The notes below the pieces were generated by a model that was not told where the DNA came from, ran no database searches, and saw only the letters and a list, made by a program, of their open reading frames with translations. Positions 57,429 to 64,000 of a DNA stretch of 64,000 bases are shown piece after piece. The DNA lies in contig NZ_JAVIFW010000008.1 in the NCBI RefSeq assembly GCF_031157275.1, positions 124,001 to 188,000 of the forward strand. Direction: 5' to 3'. Source of the DNA: Streptomyces sp. LHD-70 (GTDB lineage: Bacteria; Actinomycetota; Actinomycetes; Streptomycetales; Streptomycetaceae). How positions within the stretch are numbered: the first letter of the stretch is position 1; each line of letters begins with the position of its first letter. The position numbers and the translations under genes were made by a program.

Positions 57429-59084
57429 TCAGCGCAGGCGGAAGGCCTTCATCGCGCGCAGGCTGCGGCTCATGAACGCCGCGTACTTCTCGTCGTCCAT
57501 GCCGAAGGACGGGGCCATCGGCATGATCCGCTGGGTGGCCACGGTCTGTGCCTCGGTGTACTTGAGGATGCCCTCGGAGCCGTGCCGCCGCCCGAGGCCG
57601 GAGTCCTTCATTCCGCCCATCGGGGACTGGACGCTGCCGTACGCCGGGGCGTAGCCCTCGTTGACGTTGACCGTGCCGGTGCGCAGCCGGGCGGCGACGG
57701 CGCGGCCGCGGCGGCCGTCCTTCGTCCACACCGAGGAATTCAGGCCGTACGAGGTGGAGTTGGCGAGCTCGATCGCCTCGTCCTCGTCGCTGAAGCGGTA
57801 GACGGAGACGACCGGGCCGAAGGTCTCCTCGGTGCACACGGCCATCGGGGCCTCGACTCCGTCGAGGATGGTCGGCTCGTAGAAATACGGGCCGATGTCC
57901 GGGCGGGCCGTGCCGCCCGCGACGAGCGTGGCGCCCTTGGCCACGGCCTCCTCGACGTGCCGCTTCACGGTCTCCAGCTGCCGCTCGCCGACCAGGGAGC
58001 CCATGTCCGCGCCGTACGCGAGGGACGTGCCGAGGCGCATCGCGCGGGTACGGGCGGCGAAGCGGGCCACGAACTCGTCGGCGATCGACTCGTGGACGTA
58101 CAACCGCTCGATGGAGATGCAGAGTTGGCCCGCGGACGAGAAGCAGGCGCGCACGGCGCCGGCCGCGGCCTTGTCCACGTCGGCGTCCTGGAGGACCAGC
58201 ATGGCGTTCTTGCCGCCGAGTTCGAGGGAGACGCCGACGAGCCGGGCGGCTGCGCCCTGGGCGACCTCGCGGCCGGTGCGAGTGGAGCCGGTGAACGAGA
58301 CGTAGTCGGCGTACTTGACCAACTCCGGTCCCACGACCGGGCCTTCGCCGAGCACGACCTGGAACACCTCGGCCGGAAGCCCCGCCTCGATCAGCAGGTC
58401 ACGCGCCCACAGGGCGGTCAGGCAGGTCTCGGTGTCGGGCTTCATCACGACGGCGTTGCCGGCCACGAACGCCGGGAGCGCGTCGCCGACGGACAGCTCG
58501 AACGGGTAGTTCCACGGCGCGATCTGGCCGACGACGCCGCGCGGCACCCGGTTCTCGACGACCTTGGTGAGCGTCGGCACGGCCCCGGTGTGACTGCGCG
58601 AGCGCAGGTACGAGGGGGCCTTGCGGCCGTAGTGCCGGGCGGCGACCGCGACGGCCTGCACCTCCTCGTGGGCGTGCAGGCGGGCCTTGCCGGTCTCCAG
58701 CTGGATCAGGTCGAGGACCTCGGCCTGCCGCTGCAGCACCAGGTCGTGGAAGCGGAGCAGCACCGCCGCGCGCTTGCGCACGGGCGTCGCCTCCCAGGCG
58801 CGCTGCGCGGCGCGCGCCCGCTCGAAGGCCCGCTCGACGTCCTCGGGCGTGGACTCGGGCAGGTCCGCCAGCTTCTCGCCGGTGAACGGCGTGTGGTTGG
58901 CGGTCCGCCCGGATCCGACGACGTCACGGGTGAGCTGGGCTATCAGCTCCGGCGTGACCACATCGTCCGCGGTACGCGCGCCTGCGGGCGCCGGAGCGAC
59001 GGGGTTGGTGCCGGTGTCGCTCGTGCCGTGCGTGTCGTCCTGCGTGTCGTTCGTGCCCTGGGCGGGAGCCTGCGAGTCCGTCAT
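57429..59084 (-). CDS. Aldehyde dehydrogenase, succinate-semialdehyde dehydrogenase type
   Basis: A 551-residue NAD(P)-dependent aldehyde dehydrogenase. The first ~35 residues are a Thr/Asp-rich extension. The cofactor region is APWNYPFELSVGDALPAFVAGNAVVMKPD, the SFTGSTRTGREVA loop follows, the general-base Glu is in LELGGKNAMLVLQDADVD and the nucleophile Cys in SSAGQLCISIERLYVH. CTEETFGPVVSVYRF is present near the C-terminus. Such proteins are annotated as succinic semialdehyde dehydrogenases, but substrate preference cannot be inferred with certainty. Upstream of, and probably co-transcribed with, the GMC oxidoreductase. Confidence 0.9.
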   Translation of the reverse strand: MTDSQAPAQGTNDTQDDTHGTSDTGTNPVAPAPAGARTADDVVTPELIAQLTRDVVGSGRTANHTPFTGEKLADLPESTPEDVERAFERARAAQRAWEATPVRKRAAVLLRFHDLVLQRQAEVLDLIQLETGKARLHAHEEVQAVAVAARHYGRKAPSYLRSRSHTGAVPTLTKVVENRVPRGVVGQIAPWNYPFELSVGDALPAFVAGNAVVMKPDTETCLTALWARDLLIEAGLPAEVFQVVLGEGPVVGPELVKYADYVSFTGSTRTGREVAQGAAARLVGVSLELGGKNAMLVLQDADVDKAAAGAVRACFSSAGQLCISIERLYVHESIADEFVARFAARTRAMRLGTSLAYGADMGSLVGERQLETVKRHVEEAVAKGATLVAGGTARPDIGPYFYEPTILDGVEAPMAVCTEETFGPVVSVYRFSDEDEAIELANSTSYGLNSSVWTKDGRRGRAVAARLRTGTVNVNEGYAPAYGSVQSPMGGMKDSGLGRRHGSEGILKYTEAQTVATQRIMPMAPSFGMDDEKYAAFMSRSLRAMKAFRLR

Positions 59085-59180
59085 GGGCGTGAGCGTACGA
59101 CCCCGGAAACCTTTTGGGTACCCGTCGGTAACGAGGTTTCACGGGGTGCGCACATCGCGCCAGTGGGCGCTGGCAGCAAA

Positions 59181-59217
59181 GGGGCTGATCAGGGGTGTTG
59201 TCAGCACCCCTGGCCCC
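59181..59217 (-). terminator. Hairpin terminator after the first Ser/Thr kinase gene
   Basis: CAGGGGTG (59190-59197) pairs with CACCCCTG (59205-59212), extended by GGGGC/GCCCC with a small internal loop. It lies directly after the kinase stop at 59224. Confidence 0.75.
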
Positions 59218-59223
59218 GCTCGG

Positions 59224-61086
59224 TCAGAGTTTGTCGATCTTCAGGCTGTCGATCGCGGCTTGGGCGACTTCACGGCCTCGCTCGGTCATGTCGCCCTTGC
59301 CCGGGTACCTGACTGTGAGCTTGTACATGTCCCCAGACTTGGTGCGGTAGTAGAAGATCCTGGCCTCGCGAGGGATCTTGATCTCGTCGGGGTCCACCTC
59401 ATACCGGACGGTGTTCTCGGCGGCCTTCCGCTCCTGGTACTTCAAGTCGTTCTTGGTGACGACCTTGGCCGACTCCATGTCGGCGTCCGGCAGGATGTCG
59501 TGTGAGGAGGACGTGCCGCCCCGCAGCCCCTCCGCGTCATCGAACGCCTCGGCCGCCGCGCTGCTGGCGATCTCGGAGTCGTCCTCCGCCTTCTTGTACA
59601 GGCGCAGTTGGACATTGATCACGCCGCTCGGGTCGCTGTACTCAGCGAAGTGCTCGCCCTGGTCCATGTCTGGATCAGGGGCATCGGTCTGCACGTAGTG
59701 CGCAGGCAGCGCGACGGAGCCGCCGACTCCCTTGAACTCCTTGGCCTTCCAGCCCTCCGCGTCCGCCACCGCCCCCGCGAACGGATCCGCGATCACCAGT
59801 GCCGCGGCGACCACGGACGCCAGCACCACCGCCACACCGCCCAGCAGCACCTTGCGGCTGACCCGCACGCCGTCCACCGGACCGCGTGCCGTGCCCACGG
59901 CCTGGGTGCGCGTCGGCGCCGGTGGGCGCGTGGCCGCTTCCAGGAGCTGGCGGATCTGCGGGGCCGCCGGGCGCTGGTTCGGGTCCTTGATCAGGAGCCG
60001 GTTGACGGCGTCGGCCAGCGGGCCCTTCGCGGCGTTCGGCGCTGCGGGCGTCGCGTTGATCACCGACTGGAGCGTCGCCGGGGTGTTGTTGCGGCGGAAC
60101 GGCGAGACGCCCTCCGTCGCGGCGTAGAGCACCACGCCGAGCGACCACAGGTCCGAGGCCGGGCCGGGGCGCTGCCCCAACACCCGCTCGGGCGCGATGA
60201 ATTCGGGCGAGCCGACGAAGCTGCCGGTGTCCGTCAGGTTGGTCTCGCCCTCGATCTGGGCGATACCGAAGTCGGTCAGGACGACGCGGTCGTGCCGGCC
60301 GAGCATCACGTTGTCCGGCTTCACGTCCCGGTGCAGGACACCCGCCGCGTGCGCCGCCTCCAGGGCGCCGAGCACTTCGAGGCCGATCCGGGCGGCCTCG
60401 CTGCCGCTGAGAGTGCCTTCCTGCAGCACCTCCCCGAGGGAGCGGCCCTGCACGAACTCCATGACGATCCAGGGCTGGCCGTCCTCGACCGCGACATCGT
60501 GCACGTTCACCACGGCCGGGTGGTCCAGCTTCGCCGCGGCCCGTGCCTCGCGGCGCATCCGCTCGAAGGCGTTGGCCCGCTCCCGCTCCGGCAGGTGGTC
60601 CGGGATGCGCGGCTCCTTGACGGCCACCTCGCGGTCCACCGTCTCGTCCTTGGCCCGCCACACGGTGCCCATGCCGCCGTGGCCAAGCTTGGACAGCAGG
60701 CGGTAGCGGCCCGCGATCAGGCGGCCCGCGCCCGGGTCGGGCTGCGCCTGCTGCTGGGGCGCGACCTGCGTGGGGATGGCGTGCGGCTGCGGAGGCGGAG
60801 GGGGCGTGGGGGCGTGCGGGCCGCCGTGGCTCTGGCCGCCCGGCCCGTGGTTCTGGCCGTGGTTCTGCCCCGGACCCTGGTTCTGGCCGTGGTTCTGGCC
60901 CTGGTTCTGGCCCGGACCCTGGTTCTGGCCGTACGCCGCGGTCTCCTGCTGGGCGTGCTGCTGCGCCGCGTACGGATCGCCGGGGGTGCCGTACGGCCCC
61001 GGAGCGCCCGGCGGGGGCTGCGGCGGCTGCAGGCCGTAGCTCGTCGGGTCGTGCTGTCCGTAGGGCGTTCCCCCGTGGTTGCTCAT
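59224..61086 (-). CDS. PknB-type Ser/Thr kinase, membrane-anchored
   Basis: A 620-residue kinase. The first ~130 residues are Gln/Gly/Pro/Asn-rich repeats (GQNQGPGQNHGQ units). The kinase domain (~135-400) has GHGGMGTVWRA (Gly loop), VAVKEP (Lys), HRDVKPDNVML, DFGIA, GSPEFIAPERVLG and DLWSLGVVLY. One TM helix is at ~440-462 (VLLGGVAVVLASVVAAALVIA), followed by a ~150-residue extracytoplasmic domain (GVGGSVALPAHYVQTDAP ... MYKLTVRYPGKGDMTERGREVAQAAIDSLKIDKL) without PASTA repeats. ATG 61086 (MSNHGGTPYGQHDP) is preferred over the frame extending to 61116. First of three tandem kinases. Confidence 0.92.
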   Translation of the reverse strand: MSNHGGTPYGQHDPTSYGLQPPQPPPGAPGPYGTPGDPYAAQQHAQQETAAYGQNQGPGQNQGQNHGQNQGPGQNHGQNHGPGGQSHGGPHAPTPPPPPQPHAIPTQVAPQQQAQPDPGAGRLIAGRYRLLSKLGHGGMGTVWRAKDETVDREVAVKEPRIPDHLPERERANAFERMRREARAAAKLDHPAVVNVHDVAVEDGQPWIVMEFVQGRSLGEVLQEGTLSGSEAARIGLEVLGALEAAHAAGVLHRDVKPDNVMLGRHDRVVLTDFGIAQIEGETNLTDTGSFVGSPEFIAPERVLGQRPGPASDLWSLGVVLYAATEGVSPFRRNNTPATLQSVINATPAAPNAAKGPLADAVNRLLIKDPNQRPAAPQIRQLLEAATRPPAPTRTQAVGTARGPVDGVRVSRKVLLGGVAVVLASVVAAALVIADPFAGAVADAEGWKAKEFKGVGGSVALPAHYVQTDAPDPDMDQGEHFAEYSDPSGVINVQLRLYKKAEDDSEIASSAAAEAFDDAEGLRGGTSSSHDILPDADMESAKVVTKNDLKYQERKAAENTVRYEVDPDEIKIPREARIFYYRTKSGDMYKLTVRYPGKGDMTERGREVAQAAIDSLKIDKL

Positions 61087-61204
61087 GTGTCCATCCTTAT
61101 CGCGGTGCCCGTCCATGGTTCCACGCAGGTACGACAGCGGTCACTGACTCGTGACCCGGGCCGCCGGGTTCGTCCGCGTACAGGGTTTTTGCCCGGACCG
61201 GCGC

Positions 61205-62833
61205 TCAGCCCGCGGGGACCCGCTCGAACGTGTCCAGGGCCCGGTCGAGATGGCGCCGCGCCTCCTGCGCGCGGCCCACGGGCGCCGACACCGACACCTC
61301 GTACCTCCGGCCGCCCTCCTCCCACGCCACGTGCAGCTCGCGGCGCGCGCCCCAGCCGTCGCCCGGCCCGTCCCAGGTGAACTCCCAGCGGGCGGCGGGG
61401 TGTTCGTCGTGCCGGCTCGCGGCGGTCGTGCCCGCGCGGTACCCGGCGTGCGTGCGCGGACCCTGCTCATGCGCCTCGCGCAGCGCGGCCGACGGGCCAC
61501 CCGGTACGGGACCGGCCTCCCGCACCCCGATCCGGAAGGCCTCGCCGGGCGAGCCGTAGAAGATCCGCGGCGGCTCGGACGCGCGCACGTACCCCTCCGG
61601 CACGGCCAGCGAGAACCCCGCCGGGTCGTGCACCAGGCGGTACCCGGCGGGTGCGGAGCCCGTGCCGGTCGGCACCCGGGTCACCGTGACCGTCGGCGTC
61701 GGCGTCGGCGTGTGCGTGCCGAGCGAGTCCGACGGGTGCGGCCTGCCGTCGTCCCCGTCGTCGCCCCCGTCGGACAGCAGCACCCCCGCGACCACCCCGG
61801 CAGCCGCGAGCACCGCCACCAGGGCCCCGGCGAGCAGTGCGGCACGCGCGCGTGGTGGCCGTTTTGGGCGCCACGCGCGCGTGGGACCCGCCGGGTCCGC
61901 CGTACGGCGCGGGACGGCGGTGCGCAGCGGGGCGAAGGCGGGCGGGAGGCCGCGCCGCTCGGATGCGTAGAGGCCGCGCCGCTCGGGTGCGTAGGGGACG
62001 ACGCCCGTCTCCACGTACGCCCGAAGGAGCCGTTCCGCCTCCGCCGCGTCGATCCTGCGCTCCGGGTCGCGCTCCAGGAGCCCGCGGACGACCGGCAGCA
62101 GCGGGCCCGCGGCACTGGGCGGGCGCAGGTCCTCCATCATGACCGCGGCGATGATCCCGCCCAGCGTGTCCCGCTGGAACGGCGAGCGGCCGGTCAGAGC
62201 GGCGCAGAGCAGTACGCCGAGCGACCACAGGTCGCACTCGGGCCCGGCCGCGCCGCCCGACATCCGCTCCGGCGCCGTGTACTCCGGCGAGCCGACGAAG
62301 GAGCCGTGCTCGGTGAGCGTCGAGGCCCCGGCGACCTGGGCGATCCCGAAGTCCGTGAGCACGACGCGGCCCGAACCGGCCTCCATCAGGACGTTGCCCG
62401 GCTTGAGGTCGCGGTGCAGCACGCCCTCGCTGTGCGCCGCGCGCAGCGCGCCGAGCAGCGCGAGGCAGAGCCGGGCCGCCTCCTCGGTGCCCAACGGGCC
62501 GTCCCCGTCGAGCCGGTCGGCGAGCGAGCCGCCCTCGATCAGCTCCATCACGATGTACGGGCGCCCGTGCTGGACCAGGACGTCGTAGACGACGATCACG
62601 TGCGGATGGTGGATCTGCGCTATCGTCCGCGCCTCGCGCAGGGTCCGCTCGCGCAGCTGCCGGGCCTCGTCGAAGGAGAGCGAGGGGTCGAGGACGACCT
62701 CCTTGACGGCCACCTGCCGGGCGAGCAGCTCGTCCGTGGCACGCCAGACAACCCCCATGCCGCCCCGGCCCAGTTGCTCCCCCAACCGGTAACGGCCCGC
62801 TATCAAGCGGCTGTTGCCCCGCTCGCTCGCCAT
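61205..62833 (-). CDS. PknB-type Ser/Thr kinase, second of three
   Basis: A 542-residue kinase with a minimal N-terminus (MASERGNSRLIAGRYRLGEQ). Gly loop GRGGMGVVWRA, VAVKEV, HRDLKPGNVLM, DFGIA, GSPEYTAPERMSG and DLWSLGVLLC are present. A basic linker (APERRGLYASERRGLP duplicated) and a TM helix (ALLAGALVAVLAAAGVVAGVLL) follow; then a Thr/Pro stalk (HTPTPTPTVTVTRVPTG) and an extracytoplasmic domain (FSLAVPEGYVRASEPPRIFYGSPG ...) related to that of the neighbour kinase. ATG 62833 is preferred over 62851; TTGACC and CATGAT upstream give a promoter placed for a leaderless mRNA. Confidence 0.9.
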   Translation of the reverse strand: MASERGNSRLIAGRYRLGEQLGRGGMGVVWRATDELLARQVAVKEVVLDPSLSFDEARQLRERTLREARTIAQIHHPHVIVVYDVLVQHGRPYIVMELIEGGSLADRLDGDGPLGTEEAARLCLALLGALRAAHSEGVLHRDLKPGNVLMEAGSGRVVLTDFGIAQVAGASTLTEHGSFVGSPEYTAPERMSGGAAGPECDLWSLGVLLCAALTGRSPFQRDTLGGIIAAVMMEDLRPPSAAGPLLPVVRGLLERDPERRIDAAEAERLLRAYVETGVVPYAPERRGLYASERRGLPPAFAPLRTAVPRRTADPAGPTRAWRPKRPPRARAALLAGALVAVLAAAGVVAGVLLSDGGDDGDDGRPHPSDSLGTHTPTPTPTVTVTRVPTGTGSAPAGYRLVHDPAGFSLAVPEGYVRASEPPRIFYGSPGEAFRIGVREAGPVPGGPSAALREAHEQGPRTHAGYRAGTTAASRHDEHPAARWEFTWDGPGDGWGARRELHVAWEEGGRRYEVSVSAPVGRAQEARRHLDRALDTFERVPAG

Positions 62834-62990
62834 GACTTCATCATGCCGCACACCCGTACGGTCAATCCCTCACGTCACGACGGACTGCCGCCGAGGCTAT
62901 GGGTGTCGGCCACTCTGCTTATGGGTCCAGCTCACACCCCGCCGGTGCGGGCCAGGCGTCGCGGGCCCGCAAGGATCGGGGAGACGCCCC

Positions 62991-64000
62991 CTACGGTCGC
63001 CAGCCGCGCAGCACATGCTCGAACTGCTCCCGCGTCCTGTCCCAGTCCGACGCCGGTCCGGCCATGTAGATCGCGTACTCGGTGCCGTCCTCCGCGATGT
63101 AGAACTGGTCGATCGCCCGCCGCTCGCCCTTGCCGACCCCTTCGGTCTCGGTCCAGCTGAACTCCCAGATGGCGCCCGGGTTTCCACGGAAGGTGTTCGA
63201 CTCCAACTGCACCCGCTCGTACGTGGGCAGCCGCCCCATCCCCTGCTTCTCCAGGTTGACGGCGTGGATGTACGAGTTCTCGTGCGGGGGCTTCTCGCTG
63301 ACGCCGATGCGCAGCAGGTGGCGGCCGTTGTCCGGGGTGTAGTCGATCTGGTCGCCGAAGGTGCGGCGCTTGAAGTCCGGCGGCAGGAGCAGGCTGAAGC
63401 CCGCGACGTCGTCGTTGACGCGCACCCAGTCCTTGGGCACGGCCCCTTCCGTACGCTCCTTGCCGTTCTGCGTGGTGCCGCCCTGACCGCCCTGCTCACC
63501 GCCCCGGTCGGCGAACTGAAGAATCCCGAACGCCGCGCCCGCGCCCACCAGTCCGGCGGCCACGATCACGGCCAGAGCGGTACGCCAGCGGCGCCGGGGA
63601 CGCTGCGGTCCGGGCTCCGGTTGCACGCCGGGCACGGTCGAGCCGATGGGCCGGGCACCGGAGTGCGGAGTGCTGCGGTCGGCTCGCGGGGCGGCGGGCG
63701 GGGTGGAGCGCGGGTCGACGGGCGGGGCGGTCGGCGCGGACGCCGGAGTGGGCGTAGGAGTAGGCGCCGGGTTCGGGTTCGGCACAGGCGTCGGCGTCGG
63801 CGTCGGCGTGCGGAAAGCGTGCGGCGCCGGGGTGTCGAACCGCCGCGTAGCCACGTACTCCTGAGCCGCCGAAGGCCTGCGTCCCTCCGCGACCTCCGCC
63901 AGCATCTGCTCGGTCCGGTCCGCGTCGGGCCGGACCCCCGGGTCCTTGCTGAGCAGCGCCGCGATCACCGGCCCGAGCGGACCGGCGTGCTCCGCCGTGC
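62991..64000 (-). CDS. Ser/Thr kinase, C-terminal part, N-terminus beyond right edge
   Basis: The frame is open through the right end of the window. The visible 336 residues begin in the kinase C-lobe end (TAEHAGPLGPVIAALLSKDPGVRPDADRTEQML), then a Pro/Thr repeat linker (PTPTPTPVPNPNPAPTPTPTP), a TM helix (ALAVIVAAGLVGAGAAFGIL) and an extracytoplasmic domain (WVRVNDDVAGFSLLLPPDFKRRTFGDQIDYTPDNGRHLLRIGVSE ... WEFSWTETEG), homologous to those of the two kinases downstream. The three genes form a tandem array on one strand. Confidence 0.88.
   Translation of the reverse strand, partial: TAEHAGPLGPVIAALLSKDPGVRPDADRTEQMLAEVAEGRRPSAAQEYVATRRFDTPAPHAFRTPTPTPTPVPNPNPAPTPTPTPASAPTAPPVDPRSTPPAAPRADRSTPHSGARPIGSTVPGVQPEPGPQRPRRRWRTALAVIVAAGLVGAGAAFGILQFADRGGEQGGQGGTTQNGKERTEGAVPKDWVRVNDDVAGFSLLLPPDFKRRTFGDQIDYTPDNGRHLLRIGVSEKPPHENSYIHAVNLEKQGMGRLPTYERVQLESNTFRGNPGAIWEFSWTETEGVGKGERRAIDQFYIAEDGTEYAIYMAGPASDWDRTREQFEHVLRGWRP

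Overview
The window is chromosomal DNA of a Streptomyces. Supporting evidence: very high G+C with strong third-position GC bias, many GTG/TTG starts, actinomycete-type families (a DUF397/Scr1-type regulator pair, RDD proteins with PNNPYGQ heads, DUF2690, DUF3017, PspC-fused histidine kinase, LAxTG surface protein, actinobacterial chorismate mutase), and a gene order (mdh, folD, purHN, sucCD, icmB, pcrA, guaA) that from memory matches the conserved core of Streptomyces chromosomes around sucC/sucD of S. coelicolor. There are no insertion sequences, phage genes, rRNA, tRNA or CRISPR arrays; this is core genome with some lineage-specific inserts.

Layout. 1-5.5 kb: a truncated membrane protein, malate dehydrogenase, a DUF2690 membrane-bound HTH regulator, DUF3017 protein and folD. 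5.7-8.6 kb: three tandem paralogues with a Pro/Gly/Gln-rich head and membrane tail (two are RDD proteins) and a SnoaL-like protein. 8.6-10.4 kb: a WhiJ-type module (Scr1-type HTH regulator, DUF397 protein, small acidic protein, GHKL ATPase). 10.4-12.6 kb: purN-purH. 12.8-16.9 kb: two membrane proteins and a chimera of an HTH domain with a degenerate sigma-factor-like domain. 17-19 kb: sucC-sucD. 19.6-22.2 kb: a secreted repeat protein and an Ala/Thr-rich protein. 22.3-30.7 kb: a five-gene divergent locus (MoxR-type AAA ATPase, DUF5682, VWA protein; SWIM zinc-finger protein, DUF5691). 30.8-42 kb: icmB, a lipase, an M23 peptidase, the helicase PcrA, two NlpC/P60 hydrolases (the first behind a c-di-AMP riboswitch), a GNAT enzyme and small membrane proteins. 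42-46.7 kb: a LiaFSR-like envelope-stress set (PspC kinase, LuxR regulator, PspC/LiaF-like protein) and DoxX. 46.8-55.4 kb: membrane protein, class II aldolase, FG-GAP protein, a frameshifted flavin-binding protein gene, guaA, a chorismate mutase behind an aromatic-rich leader peptide and attenuator, and an LAETG surface protein. 55.5-64 kb: GMC oxidoreductase, an aldehyde dehydrogenase and three consecutive PknB-type Ser/Thr kinases, the last cut by the window edge.

The most interesting signals are regulatory. (1) The divergent MoxR/DUF5682/VWA - SWIM/DUF5691 locus is built around a 12-bp perfect inverted repeat whose arms match the LexA-independent DNA-damage promoter motif (RecA-NDp/PafBC, TTGTCRGTG-N8-TAnnnT); the same motif lies directly before pcrA, and for both pcrA and the SWIM gene it sits where the mRNA would be leaderless or nearly so. 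This suggests that the five-gene system belongs to the DNA-damage regulon. (2) A leaderless 25-residue leader peptide with Phe and Tyr codons, including the rare TTT and TAT, precedes a terminator hairpin and chorismate mutase. (3) A ydaO/c-di-AMP riboswitch precedes the first NlpC/P60 gene and can pair with its ribosome binding site.
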